64,000 nt of DNA, taken from the NCBI GenBank assembly GCA_038210495.1, contig JBBQWR010000026.1:9182-73181 (forward strand), given 5' to 3'. Position 1 is the first letter of the stretch. Each line of letters opens with the position of its first letter. Positions 9,739-18,899 of this stretch are shown here, piece after piece. The position numbers and the translations under genes were made by a program. A model generated the notes under the pieces. The model was not told the DNA's origin, ran no database searches, and worked only from the letters and a program-made list of their open reading frames with translations. Source of the stretch: JBBQWR01 sp038210495 (GTDB lineage: Bacteria > Planctomycetota > Planctomycetia > Pirellulales > DATAWG01).

Positions 9739-12700
9739 GTGAGTTCACCTTCAGGAAGCATTGCGCTGCAAGCAGCGGCGCAGGGGGTTGCCGGCCGGCT
9801 GCTCGAACTGGCTGGAAGCTTATTGGACGAGCCGGGATTTCCCCAGGCGATCGCGAGTCTCAAACAGGGTCATGGGGCCACGCTGGGGGGAATCTGGGGC
9901 TCGAGTTGCGCGCTCACGGTGGCGGCCCTCGAAGCGGCCGCGCCCGTCGGCCTGATTGTCGTTTGCCCAAGTCCGGCCGACCTCGATACGGTCAGCGACG
10001 ATTTGGCTCTGTTCACTGCCACGCCCGTTGAGCGCTTTCCGGCCTGGGAATCCGCCGCCACCGCGCAGTCGGTCGACGACCAAATTCACGGGGACCGGCT
10101 CAAGGTCCTCAAGCGGCTGGCGGGATCCCCCGGCAATCAGCCTCGGCTGCTGGTCACGAGCATTCAAAGTCTCTTGCAGCCGGCGCCCTCGCGCGAATTG
10201 CTCGCCCAGCAAACGCGGCGGCTGCGAGTCGGCGAGACACTGGAGCTAGACAGCCTGCTGCGGTGGGTCGCCGCCAACGGCTTTGAAAACACGCCGGCCG
10301 TGCAGTTGCCGGGCGAGTTCTCGCAGCGGGGCGGAATCGTCGACCTGTTTGCTCCCGACTGGGACCAGCCGGTGCGGTTGGAGCTTTTCGGCGATCAAAT
10401 CGACTCGATTCGCGAGTTCGATCTCGGCAGCCAGCGAAGTCTCAAATCGCTCCAAGAAATCGAGATTACCGTGCTGCGACCGGGGCCCGAGCAAAAGGCC
10501 TTTCTGAGCGAGTATCTCGCGCCCGGCAGTTGGTTCATGGTCGTCGAGCCGGATGAGATTCAAGAGGAGGCCCGGCATTATTTGCAGCGAGTCGACCGGC
10601 CGGCCGATTTTCACACGGTCGCCGAAGTGATGAACGACATTTATCGGTTCCCCTCGGCGACCTCGGCCGGCATCGCCGCGGGTTCGCTGGAAGCAAGCTG
10701 CCAGTTGCGGATCGAGAGCGTAGAGCGATTCAGCGGCGATATCGGCAAGGTCCGCGACGAACTCGATTCGGCCGGCGTCGGGCAAGAGGTGTTCATCGTC
10801 TGCCAGACGGAAGCCGAGATCCAGCGGCTCAGCGAAGTGTTCGCGACGACTCGGCTGACTAGCGAAGGAAAACTGCATTTCGTCAGCGGCCGATTGCAGG
10901 CCGGGTTTCGTCTGGTGGCCCAGCGGATCGTGCTGGTCAGCGGCAGCGAACTATTTCATCGCAGCGAGTTGAATCGGCCCAGCCAGCGGCGATTGAGTCG
11001 GATCGTCGACAGCTTTCTCGATCTGCGCGAAGGGGATTATGTCGTTCATCTGGCGCACGGCATCGGCCGCTACCGGGGGCTGAAACTCCTGGAGAACGGC
11101 GACCAGGTCGAGGAACATTTGGAGCTTGAGTTCCACGGTGGCGCCAAAGTGTTCGTGCCGGCCGCGAACATCGAGCTGGTGCAAAAGTATGTCGGCGGCA
11201 GCAAGGCCAAGCCGGCGCTCGCCCGGATCGGCGGCAAGCTGTGGTCGCGGCAGAAGGACGCCGCTCGGCAGGCCGTCACCGACATGGCCGTCGACATGTT
11301 GCAATTGCAGGCGGCGCGCAGCTCGCGGAGCGGCATTCGATTTCCCAACGACACGCCGTGGCAAACGGAGTTCGACGCCGCGTTTCCCTACCGCGAGACG
11401 ATCGACCAGCTCAGCGCCATCAAGGCAATCAAGCACGATATGCAACAGCCACAGCCGATGGACCGGCTGTTGTGCGGCGATGTCGGGTACGGTAAAACGG
11501 AAGTCGCGATGCGGGCCGTGTTCAAAGCGGTCGAGGCCGGCTACCAAGTCGCCGTGCTCGTGCCCACGACGATTCTTTGCGAGCAACATCGGCGGACGTT
11601 CACCGAGCGGATGGCCGAGTTTCCCTTCAAGATCGCCGCGCTCAGCCGGTTTTGCACGGCCAAGGAGCAGAAAGCGATTTTAGCCGGCCTCAAGACGGGC
11701 GCCGTCGATGTCGTCATCGGAACGCATCGGCTGGCTCAGGCGGATATCGAATTTTTCAACCTCGGCCTAATTATCATCGACGAGGAGCAGCGATTCGGAG
11801 TCGAAGTGAAGGAGCGGCTCAAGGCGATCCGGCAAATGATCGACGTGCTGACGATGACCGCGACGCCGATTCCGCGGACGCTCCACATGTCGCTGCTCGG
11901 GGTGCGGGACATCTCGAATTTGGAAACACCCCCTGCCGATCGCTTGGCCGTCGAGACTCGCGTAACGCGGTTCGACGAGCAGTTGATCCGGCATGCGGTG
12001 CTTCGCGAGCTGAATCGCAACGGACAGATTTTCTTTGTTCACAATCGAATAAACGACATTCAGCTCGTGGCCCATAAGCTCCAGCGGATCGTGCCCGAGG
12101 CGACGCTCGGCATCGGTCATGGCCAGATGCCGGAGGGAGAGCTGGAAAAAGTGATGATCGATTTTGTCGATCACAAGTTCGATATTTTATTGGCCACGAC
12201 GATCGTCGAGAGTGGGCTGGATATCCCCAACGCCAATACGATCTTCATCGACGAGGCTGACCGCTATGGGTTGGCCGATCTGCATCAGCTTCGCGGCCGG
12301 GTGGGACGTTACAAGCATCGGGCTTATTGCTATCTGTTGCTCGATCCGAACAAATACGTCTCGGGCAACTCCATTCGCCGGCTGCGGGCGATCGAGGAGT
12401 TCAGCGAGATGGGCGCCGGGTTCGCCATCGCGATGCGCGATTTGGAAATCCGCGGCGCCGGCAATATCTTGGGCACGCAGCAAAGCGGCCACATCGCGGC
12501 CGTGGGCTACGAAATGTATTGCCAATTGCTCGAACAGGCCGTGCGGCGGTTACAGCACATGCCGGCGAAGCAAATGCTCGAGGTCCACGTCGATCTGCCG
12601 GGCAAGGCGTTCATCCCGCCGACTTATGTGCCGGATATGCGACTGAAGATCGATCTCTATCGCCGGCTGTGCCGAGTAGCGACTCACGAGGACTTGGCCG

Positions 12701-12999
12701 ATTTGAAATCCGAAATGCTTGATCGGTTCGGGGCCTTGCCGGCGCCGGTCGGGCGGCTGGTAATTCAAGCCGAGCTACGGATCATGTCGGCCTTTTGGCA
12801 AATCGACACGATTCGCCGCGAAGAGGGATTCATCGTCTTCGACTATCGCAATCGTAAGCGAATCGAGGAACTTGCGCGATCTCAACCGGGGCGGCTGAGG
12901 ATTGTCGACGACAGCAGTGCCTATCATCCGCTCGACAAAGGCGTCAACGATTTCGAGCGGCTTTCGGCGACGATCAAATCGCTGTTGCAGCCGAGCTAG
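9739..12999 (+). CDS. mfd: Transcription-repair coupling factor Mfd
   Basis: Mfd (1086 aa) displaces RNA polymerase stalled at DNA damage and recruits UvrA. Domain order is canonical. The N-terminal UvrB-like region runs about 30-370 (FPAWESAATAQSVDDQI; FSQRGGIVDLFAPDWDQPVRLE). The RNA polymerase-interacting domain is about 430-500 (LREGDYVVHLAHGIGRYRGL). The translocase follows, with Walker A GDVGYGKT at 580-587, the DEEQ box at 681-684 and TMTATPIPRTLHMSLLGVRD. The TRG/motif VI region is VESGLDIPNANTIF to RGRVGRYKHRAYCYLL. The C-terminal D7 domain is about 960-1070. It starts at a GTG (9739) with no obvious Shine-Dalgarno; the homology begins close after it. Slightly shorter than the E. coli protein (1148 aa). 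Confidence 0.95.
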   Translation: MSSPSGSIALQAAAQGVAGRLLELAGSLLDEPGFPQAIASLKQGHGATLGGIWGSSCALTVAALEAAAPVGLIVVCPSPADLDTVSDDLALFTATPVERFPAWESAATAQSVDDQIHGDRLKVLKRLAGSPGNQPRLLVTSIQSLLQPAPSRELLAQQTRRLRVGETLELDSLLRWVAANGFENTPAVQLPGEFSQRGGIVDLFAPDWDQPVRLELFGDQIDSIREFDLGSQRSLKSLQEIEITVLRPGPEQKAFLSEYLAPGSWFMVVEPDEIQEEARHYLQRVDRPADFHTVAEVMNDIYRFPSATSAGIAAGSLEASCQLRIESVERFSGDIGKVRDELDSAGVGQEVFIVCQTEAEIQRLSEVFATTRLTSEGKLHFVSGRLQAGFRLVAQRIVLVSGSELFHRSELNRPSQRRLSRIVDSFLDLREGDYVVHLAHGIGRYRGLKLLENGDQVEEHLELEFHGGAKVFVPAANIELVQKYVGGSKAKPALARIGGKLWSRQKDAARQAVTDMAVDMLQLQAARSSRSGIRFPNDTPWQTEFDAAFPYRETIDQLSAIKAIKHDMQQPQPMDRLLCGDVGYGKTEVAMRAVFKAVEAGYQVAVLVPTTILCEQHRRTFTERMAEFPFKIAALSRFCTAKEQKAILAGLKTGAVDVVIGTHRLAQADIEFFNLGLIIIDEEQRFGVEVKERLKAIRQMIDVLTMTATPIPRTLHMSLLGVRDISNLETPPADRLAVETRVTRFDEQLIRHAVLRELNRNGQIFFVHNRINDIQLVAHKLQRIVPEATLGIGHGQMPEGELEKVMIDFVDHKFDILLATTIVESGLDIPNANTIFIDEADRYGLADLHQLRGRVGRYKHRAYCYLLLDPNKYVSGNSIRRLRAIEEFSEMGAGFAIAMRDLEIRGAGNILGTQQSGHIAAVGYEMYCQLLEQAVRRLQHMPAKQMLEVHVDLPGKAFIPPTYVPDMRLKIDLYRRLCRVATHEDLADLKSEMLDRFGALPAPVGRLVIQAELRIMSAFWQIDTIRREEGFIVFDYRNRKRIEELARSQPGRLRIVDDSSAYHPLDKGVNDFERLSATIKSLLQPS

Positions 13000-13064
13000 G
13001 CCTTATCTACAATCCCGCCCCCGAATCCTCGCGGGGAAGCTGCGCGGATTCGGGTCCAATCAAT

Positions 13065-13140
13065 ACATAGCCACGGCATCCTGCCGTGGAATGCGTTTCC
13101 AGTGGCTTCGGTACGGCGCGGCAGGATGCCGCGGCTATGT
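13065..13140. repeat. Inverted repeat, CATAGCCGCGGCATCCTGC family, copy D
   Basis: Left arm ACATAGCCACGGCATCCTGC and right arm ending CAGGATGCCGCGGCTATGT are near-perfect inverses separated by about 25 bp; this is the most compact copy. It fills the mfd-peptidylprolyl isomerase gap and ends 14 bases before the GTG start of the latter. Confidence 0.9.
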
Positions 13141-13154
13141 AAGGGCGATCAAAC

Positions 13155-14438
13155 GTGTCATCACGCGCTATTTATCCGCTACTGCTTACATCTGCCTTGG
13201 TCGCGGGTGGGCTGATCGTGCTGCGGCCGAAACTCGCCCTGGAGCTGCTGGACATCGCCCGCGAAGCTCGCGCCCAGGCCCCCGATGATCCGGCTTTCGG
13301 CCGGGCCAATCTTCCGGATAGCCAGAATTTCCTTCCGCAACCGCCGACTCAGCCGATGCCAGTGCGTTATCCGCAGGCAGTCGGCAGTGGTCCGCAGCAG
13401 CCGGTCAACATGGTCACGCCACAGTCGCCTGGAGCTCCCGCGGCGCATCGAATGGACGCGGCGATGATCATCGCTCGCGTCGGGCCCGATGTGATTTTGG
13501 CCTCCGACATGGTCGGCCGATTCAAGCAACTGCAATCGGCCATCGAAGCGGGCGTGCCCAAGGCACAACTCGATGACTTTCGCAAAGAGCTGGCCGCCGA
13601 GCTCAAGAACATGACCGACTCCAAGTTGCTGTTCTTGGAAGCCACCAAAACGATTCCCGCCGATCCGCTCAAAGACATTAAGGCGAAAATTCTCGAGCAA
13701 TTCGACACGGCGAACGTGAAGGATATGATGGAGCGGGCGAAGGTCAGCTCGAAAGCCGAGCTCGACGCGAAGCTCCGCACGGTCGGCACATCGCTCGACC
13801 GGCGCCGGGAGGCGTTTTTCGAAATGTCGGTCGCGCGGATGTGGTTGTCCCAGAGCGTCAAAACGAAGCCGGTCGAGTTCCCGCAGATTTTCGCCTATTA
13901 CCAAGACAACTTGACGAAGTTCGACCACCCGGCCGAGGCTCGCTGGGAGCAGATCACGGTCGACAGCGGCAAATTCACCTCGAAAGCGGAAGCGTACGAC
14001 GCAATCTGCCACATGGGCAACGATATATTGCAAGGCAAGCCGTTCGCGGAAGTCGCCAAGGCCGCCTCTCAAGGTCCGACGGCGAACAAAGGAGGAGTCC
14101 GCGATTGGACGACTCAGGGGTCACTCAAATCGACGACGCTCGACGGGGCGATCTTTAGTTTGCCGATCGGCCGGATGAGCCAAGTCATCGAGGACGAGGA
14201 CAACTTTCACGTCATTCGAGTTCTCGAACGTAAGGACGCCGGCCGCACTTCGTTCAGCGATGCGCAGTCGGAAATTCGCACGACCCTGAAAAACGATCTG
14301 AGCAAGAAAGAGAACGAAGAGTATCTCTCGAAGCTGCGCCAAAAGACGCCCGTGTGGACGGTTTTTGACGATCTGGACCAGCAGAAGGGGCCGGTGATCG
14401 CGACGGATCCGCTTGCTCCGCTCGGCCTACGGCGTTAA
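13155..14438 (+). CDS. Parvulin-type peptidylprolyl isomerase, membrane-anchored or secreted
   Basis: This 427-aa protein starts at a GTG with an AAGGG ribosome-binding site 9 bases upstream. An N-terminal hydrophobic segment (about 5-25, IYPLLLTSALVAGGLIVL) anchors or exports it. A Pro/Gln-rich stretch follows (about 50-95). About 98-230 is an alpha-helical SurA/PrsA-like region (ASDMVGRFKQLQSAIEAG). The parvulin domain is about 250-380, with a conserved GGVRDWTTQGSL followed by LPIGRMSQVIEDEDNFHVIRV. The family folds or chaperones exported proteins, so outer-membrane or surface biogenesis is the likely role. It follows mfd after a palindromic repeat; the upstream relation is probably positional only. 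Confidence 0.85.
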   Translation: MSSRAIYPLLLTSALVAGGLIVLRPKLALELLDIAREARAQAPDDPAFGRANLPDSQNFLPQPPTQPMPVRYPQAVGSGPQQPVNMVTPQSPGAPAAHRMDAAMIIARVGPDVILASDMVGRFKQLQSAIEAGVPKAQLDDFRKELAAELKNMTDSKLLFLEATKTIPADPLKDIKAKILEQFDTANVKDMMERAKVSSKAELDAKLRTVGTSLDRRREAFFEMSVARMWLSQSVKTKPVEFPQIFAYYQDNLTKFDHPAEARWEQITVDSGKFTSKAEAYDAICHMGNDILQGKPFAEVAKAASQGPTANKGGVRDWTTQGSLKSTTLDGAIFSLPIGRMSQVIEDEDNFHVIRVLERKDAGRTSFSDAQSEIRTTLKNDLSKKENEEYLSKLRQKTPVWTVFDDLDQQKGPVIATDPLAPLGLRR

Positions 14439-14819
14439 TCGCCAATGGATCGGAGTTCGAGACGCGGGTGGCCGGCGTTGAAGGCGCTTCGCGGAAGCCC
14501 CGGTTCGTGCATTCAACGTCCATTCGCTCCGCTCAGGGGCTTCCCTTCGGTCCCGGCGCCCCCGCAATCCAAATTTGAATTCTAGTTCCGGATGATTCTT
14601 GACGAGGGCGCGTTCGCTCCGCCCTCACCCTGCCCTCTCCCAAGGGGAGAGGGTTCTTAGGCGGCCCTTCTGGCCGGCGTGCGCTTCACTTTTATTGGGC
14701 TCCTTCACGTTTGAGGCCGTGGCGTGCCGATGTTAGAGTCTGTCGGCCACGGATAATGGGACGTCTGCGAGCTTTGATTCGGCTAACGAATCCGATCGAG
14801 CTTTGTAGACCCGACGGCA
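14439..14819. other. Intergenic region with two dispersed repeats
   Basis: No gene was recognised. 14466-14510 is a copy, in minus orientation, of the GGGGCTTCGGCGAAGCGCC family (others at 34868, 36365 and 57997). 14633-14653 is a hairpin (CCCTCTCCC-aa-GGGGAGAGGG) followed by TTCTT, plausible as a terminator for the isomerase gene. The remainder shows nothing clear. Confidence 0.7.
14633..14653 (+). terminator. Terminator-like hairpin, also a dispersed repeat
   Basis: CCCTCTCCC pairs with GGGAGAGGG over a loop of about 3 bases and is followed by a short T-rich run (TTCTT). The same kind of text (CCTCGCCCC...GGGGAGAG) recurs at 36.7, 37.1 and 37.3 kb, so it may be a mobile repeat used as a terminator. 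Confidence 0.5.
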
Positions 14820-15749
14820 ATGGAATGGCCCGCCCAATTCATCCGTGTCATTCCCTGCGCCGATTGCGTGGTTATGCCAAAAACCGATCGTTTGAATCTC
14901 GGCGGCGCTCGAGCGGCGTCGTCGAAAAGCCATTTGCAAAGCCATGCGGATTCGCCGCTTGCCATGCAACTGGCGGAAATCTGCGATGCTTTTACGCTGG
15001 CCACCGGCTGGCCGCTTCAATTTCAAACAGGCCCGCAAGATAAAAAAGATCCGTTCCTGTCGTGTTCCGCCCCGGTCAATCCGGGCGTTAGAGCTGCTCT
15101 CGGACACCCCAGGATCGATCTTTCTCTGCCGCGGCCCGACGTGCGAACCGACGATCCGGCGGCCGCTCGCCGCTTGGTCGACGCGATCGCCGAACTGGCG
15201 GCGCAATTGGCCGCTGCCGAGCAGATAATTCGCAATCGGGAAGCCGAGCTCGCCGCGGGCGTGCCGGTACAGTTGACCGGCGACGAGTCCGAGCCACTGG
15301 CCGCCAAGCTGGAAGAAATTCTCGGCGGGGCGGCCCGTGCATGTGAGTGTCAGGCCGCTGCGCTCTATATGCTGGACGACGCCACGAGCGAATTGAAGAT
15401 GCGCGCGGCATGGGGATTGCCCGCGAGTCGGCTGCACGACCCGGCTCGACCGTTAGCCGGCGCGGTGGCCGACCTCGAGGCCCTGCTGGGACACGCGGTC
15501 GCGCTGGAACGCGGCGCGGCGTTCGGACCTTGGCGAGCGCCAGAGCCTTTTTCCGCCGCCCTGTGCGTGCCGGTTTCCAGTCCGACAACGCCACTGGGGA
15601 CATTGTGGATGTTTTGCCATTACGAGCGCGATTTCACCGACCAACACACGTTGATCGCCGAAATGACCGCCGGGCGTCTGGCCGCTGAGCTTGAACGAGT
15701 GATGCTGCTGACCACCCTTGGCGCAGTTGGATTGTCCCGCTTGATTTGA
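14820..15749 (+). CDS. GAF domain-containing protein
   Basis: This is a protein of up to 309 aa; an ATG at 14874 (MPKTDRLNLGG) is an equally good start. Residues about 48-75 (LAEICDAFTLATGWPLQFQ) resemble the front of planctomycete sensor proteins. A helical linker (about 115-145, LVDAIAELAAQLAAAEQII) leads to a GAF domain at about 160-295 (AKLEEILGGAARACECQAAALYMLDDA; FSAALCVPVSSPTTPLGTLW). GAF domains bind small ligands or mediate dimerisation. In comparable proteins GAF is followed by a SpoIIE phosphatase or a histidine kinase, but here the frame stops about 15 residues after GAF. The protein may be truncated or may act as a stand-alone sensor. The next gene starts 28 bp downstream. Confidence 0.65.
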   Translation: MEWPAQFIRVIPCADCVVMPKTDRLNLGGARAASSKSHLQSHADSPLAMQLAEICDAFTLATGWPLQFQTGPQDKKDPFLSCSAPVNPGVRAALGHPRIDLSLPRPDVRTDDPAAARRLVDAIAELAAQLAAAEQIIRNREAELAAGVPVQLTGDESEPLAAKLEEILGGAARACECQAAALYMLDDATSELKMRAAWGLPASRLHDPARPLAGAVADLEALLGHAVALERGAAFGPWRAPEPFSAALCVPVSSPTTPLGTLWMFCHYERDFTDQHTLIAEMTAGRLAAELERVMLLTTLGAVGLSRLI

Positions 15750-15777
15750 GACCGGGATCACATGGCTGAGTGACCCA

Positions 15778-16833
15778 ATGAGCAAAGTGCTTGTAACCGG
15801 AGCCGCTGGATTTATTGGCTCGCAACTCGTCGAGAAGTTGCTTTCGCGCGGCGACGAGGTGCGTGCTCTCGTGCGAAGCCAAGCAGGGCGTGATCGGCTT
15901 GGAGCGGTCGGCGCACGCATCGTGGAAGGAGATGTAACGGCCCGCGCCTCTCTAGTGGCCGCCGTCGCCGACGTGGACACGGTCTATCATTTGGCCGGAT
16001 TGACGCGCGCGATGGGCATGGCCGACTTTCTCCGCGTGAACGAGCAAGGGGTCGCGAACCTGCTAGACGTCTGCGGAAAACAGTTGTCGCCGCCGACCGT
16101 GGTACTTGTCTCGTCGCTCGCGGCGGCGGGGCCTTCGGTGAACGGCGCCGCGAGAACCGAAGATCAGCCGCCGCGGCCGGTTTCCAATTACGGCCGAAGT
16201 AAGTTAGCCGGCGAACGGGTCGCTGCTACGTTCTCACTTCGATTGCCAATCACCATTGTGCGGCCGCCGATCGTCCTGGGTCCCGGCGATCGCGTTGGCT
16301 TGACGTTGTTTAAAATGGTCGACCGCGCGGGATTGCATCTCGTGCCGGGATTGGCGCCGGCTCGATTTTCGGTAATCCATGTCGATGATCTCACGACGGC
16401 GTTGATCTTGGCGGCGGAGAGGGGGAATCGATTACCCGGTTCCTCGCCGCCCAACTCAAGCTGCGATTGCGCCGATCGACAGGATGACGCGAGGACCGAT
16501 CCGCGGGGCTACTACTTCGTCGCGAGCGAATCGATGCCAACCTACGGCGAACTCGGATGCCTGGTCGGGCAGGCCCTGGGCCGGCGGCGGACGCATGTGA
16601 TCCGATTTCCCAAGCCCATCGTCTGGCCAATCGCAACGTGCGCGGAGTTAACCGCGCGGCTTCGTGGGCGGGCCCCTTATGTGGGAATCGACAAGGCGCG
16701 CGAAGCGCTCGCGGGGGATTGGATTTGCTCGAGCGAACGAGCGCAAAGGGAACTGGGATTCACATCGGCGGCGCCCCTGCCCGACCGCTTGAGTCAGACC
16801 GCCGCTTGGTATCGCGAGGCGGGATGGCTTTAG
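15778..16833 (+). CDS. NAD-dependent epimerase/dehydratase (extended SDR)
   Basis: This 351-aa extended short-chain dehydrogenase has the N-terminal dinucleotide motif TGAAGFIG (residues 7-14), DTVYHLAGLTR, and the active-site Y138-xxx-K142 within SNYGRSKLAGE. PITIVRPPIVLGPGDR is the usual downstream block and VIHVDDLTTAL precedes the substrate domain. The arrangement is closest to 3-beta-hydroxysteroid dehydrogenase / dihydroflavonol-reductase-like SDRs. A Ser/Cys/Asp-rich stretch of about 25 residues (about 220-245, including SSPPNSSCDCADRQDD) looks like a lineage-specific insertion in the substrate domain. Substrate is unknown: nucleotide sugar or a sterol/hopanoid-type ketone are both possible. 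Confidence 0.8.
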   Translation: MSKVLVTGAAGFIGSQLVEKLLSRGDEVRALVRSQAGRDRLGAVGARIVEGDVTARASLVAAVADVDTVYHLAGLTRAMGMADFLRVNEQGVANLLDVCGKQLSPPTVVLVSSLAAAGPSVNGAARTEDQPPRPVSNYGRSKLAGERVAATFSLRLPITIVRPPIVLGPGDRVGLTLFKMVDRAGLHLVPGLAPARFSVIHVDDLTTALILAAERGNRLPGSSPPNSSCDCADRQDDARTDPRGYYFVASESMPTYGELGCLVGQALGRRRTHVIRFPKPIVWPIATCAELTARLRGRAPYVGIDKAREALAGDWICSSERAQRELGFTSAAPLPDRLSQTAAWYREAGWL

Positions 16834-17007
16834 ACCTTCTCGCTGACGTTGCGTATCGGACGATGGCGGCGCCATGAAACATCCTGGGCCGGATCGACTG
16901 CTGGCGCCGTTCCATCGGAACCGGCCACGGGCTATGATTTCTCAGCGGTTTGCTCAGCCAGTCGCTGGGGCGCGCCGCGGAGTTTCGCACATAAGCAGGG
17001 TCCAAGC

Positions 17008-18243
17008 ATGAGAGCTTTCGACGCCACTCAGATTTATTTCGATCGCGCTGCCGATCATTTGGATCTAAGCGACAATATGCGGCGGATGCTAATTATTCCC
17101 AATCGCGAGGTGCAGGTTCAGATCGCCGTCGAATTGGACAACGGCGAGTTGGCCACGTTTCTCGGCTACCGCGTGCAGCACAACAATTCACGGGGACCGA
17201 TGAAGGGTGGCCTGCGCTTTCATCCACAGGTCGATCTCGATGAAATCCGCTCGCTGGCCGCGCTGATGACCTGGAAAACGGCGGTCGTCAATCTTCCCTA
17301 CGGCGGCGCCAAGGGGGGCATCGCCATCGATCCGCTCAAATTGAGCCGGCGCGAGGTAGAGCGAATCACGCGAAAATTCGTCGATCAGATTCACGATGTC
17401 ATCGGGCCCGACCGGGATATTCCTGCGCCCGATATGGGAAGCGGCGCCGAGGAGATGGCCTGGATCTCCAATCAATACTCCAAATACCATGGCTTCAATC
17501 CGGCCGTCGTCACCGGCAAACCGGTCGAGCTGTTTGGACTGCCGGGGCGCGAAGAAGCCACCGGGCGCGGCGTCGGGATCGTCGTGATCAAGTTGCTGAG
17601 CCGGCTGAAGCGGAAGCCGCAAGAGACGCGGGCCGCGATTCAAGGCTTTGGAAACGTCGGATCGCATACGGCGAAATTTCTGAACGAAGCCGAGATCAAA
17701 GTCATCGCCGTGTCCGACGTCACGGGCGGGTATTTCAAACCCGGCGGCCTCGATCTGCCGGAAATGTTTCGACACGCCCGGGAGCATCGCGGCCTGCTCG
17801 AAGGCTACCTGGGCGCGGAGAGAATCAGCAATTCACAGCTACTGGAGCTCGACGTCGAGCTATTGATTCCCGCGGCGCTCGGTGGCGTGATCACGGCCGA
17901 CAACGCCGCCAAGATCAAGGCCCCGGTCATCGTCGAGGCCGCCAACGCGCCGATCGAGCCGGACGCCGATGAAATCCTGGGCGCCGCGGGCGCCACGATA
18001 CTGCCCGACATTCTCGCGAACGCCGGCGGCGTGACGGCCAGCTATTTCGAATGGGTGCAGAATCAGCAGCATTACCAGTGGGGCATAAACCGCGTTCGGC
18101 AGGAACTCGACCACGTCCTATCCGAGGCTTTCGAGCGGGTGTGGGAAGTCTCTACTGAGCGCAAGGTTTCGCTCCGCACGGCTGCGTATATTTTAGGGAT
18201 CGGCCGCGTCGGCCGGGCAACCGTGCTCGGCGGCATTACTTAG
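17008..18243 (+). CDS. gdhA: Glutamate dehydrogenase (Glu/Leu/Phe/Val family)
   Basis: This 411-aa enzyme interconverts glutamate and 2-oxoglutarate plus ammonia. Substrate-binding GPMKGGLRFHP (K66) and the catalytic lysine K102 in LPYGGAKGGI are intact, and the Asp of DIPAPDMGS is present. The Rossmann part has AIQGFGNVGSHTAKF. The C-terminal EGANGP-equivalent is VEAANAPIEPDAD, and NAGGVTASYFEWVQN is typical of the family. I chose the ATG at 17008 because an AGGG site lies 7 bases upstream and the family begins with this sequence; the frame is open for 53 more codons upstream without homology. Length fits the hexameric class with about 410-420 aa. Branched-chain amino acid specificity cannot be excluded. 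Confidence 0.92.
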   Translation: MRAFDATQIYFDRAADHLDLSDNMRRMLIIPNREVQVQIAVELDNGELATFLGYRVQHNNSRGPMKGGLRFHPQVDLDEIRSLAALMTWKTAVVNLPYGGAKGGIAIDPLKLSRREVERITRKFVDQIHDVIGPDRDIPAPDMGSGAEEMAWISNQYSKYHGFNPAVVTGKPVELFGLPGREEATGRGVGIVVIKLLSRLKRKPQETRAAIQGFGNVGSHTAKFLNEAEIKVIAVSDVTGGYFKPGGLDLPEMFRHAREHRGLLEGYLGAERISNSQLLELDVELLIPAALGGVITADNAAKIKAPVIVEAANAPIEPDADEILGAAGATILPDILANAGGVTASYFEWVQNQQHYQWGINRVRQELDHVLSEAFERVWEVSTERKVSLRTAAYILGIGRVGRATVLGGIT

Positions 18244-18305
18244 TTCCTTAGCCGCGCCAACTCGCAACGCGCTCATCCGCTATCTCAGACATTCGAGAAA
18301 TTCCC

Positions 18306-18854
18306 ATGGTCTCCGAGGCAGTCCCCGACAAGGTCTTCAAAGACATCCCCCTGTTCCATAATCTCAACTCCACCGAACGCCACCAATTGGCCGATGTGGT
18401 TCAGTCGCTGGAATTCAAGCCGGGCGACGTGATCCTGCGCCAGGGCGAGGAATGCCGGAACCTCTGGATTCTGGTCGAGGGGCAGTGCGAAGTGGTCCGC
18501 CACGTGCGCCAGTCGGATGCGGTCCAAGAATCGATCGTCCTGGCCACGCTCGAACCGTACAATCAATTCGGCGAGATGTCGTTCTTCCACGCCGCTCCCC
18601 ATTCGGCAGACGTGCGGGCGAAAACCCGCGTGCGACTATTGAAGCTCGCCCGGGCCGATTATCAAGACCTGATCGACGAGGGCGTGACGGCCGCCTACAA
18701 ACTGGCGCAAACGGCCGTCGAAAGCATGGCCCAGCGTCTGCGGCGGATGGACGAATGGATCGCCGAACTCTTATGCCACCAGCCGTCGGCGGAAAACCAT
18801 CAGCGCGAGTGGACGACGTTTCGAGAAAAGCTGTTTGGTCGCTGGAATCTGTAG
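18306..18854 (+). CDS. Cyclic nucleotide-binding domain protein without DNA-binding domain
   Basis: This 182-aa protein consists of one CRP/PKA-type cyclic nucleotide-binding domain (about 8-130) and a helical tail. FHNLNSTERHQLADVVQSL and FKPGDVILRQGEECRNLWIL form the first half of the beta-barrel. The phosphate-binding cassette region is QFGEMSFFHAAPHSADVRAK. The arginine that binds the cyclic phosphate in CRP (usually PRSATV-like) is replaced by His/Ser here, so ligand binding is uncertain. No helix-turn-helix follows, so it is unlikely to be a transcription factor by itself. It lies 62 bp downstream of gdhA on the same strand and may be co-transcribed. Confidence 0.8.
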   Translation: MVSEAVPDKVFKDIPLFHNLNSTERHQLADVVQSLEFKPGDVILRQGEECRNLWILVEGQCEVVRHVRQSDAVQESIVLATLEPYNQFGEMSFFHAAPHSADVRAKTRVRLLKLARADYQDLIDEGVTAAYKLAQTAVESMAQRLRRMDEWIAELLCHQPSAENHQREWTTFREKLFGRWNL

Positions 18855-18899
18855 ATTGATGGATTCCTCGGTTTCGTCCACGCACTGATTTTACTTGCA

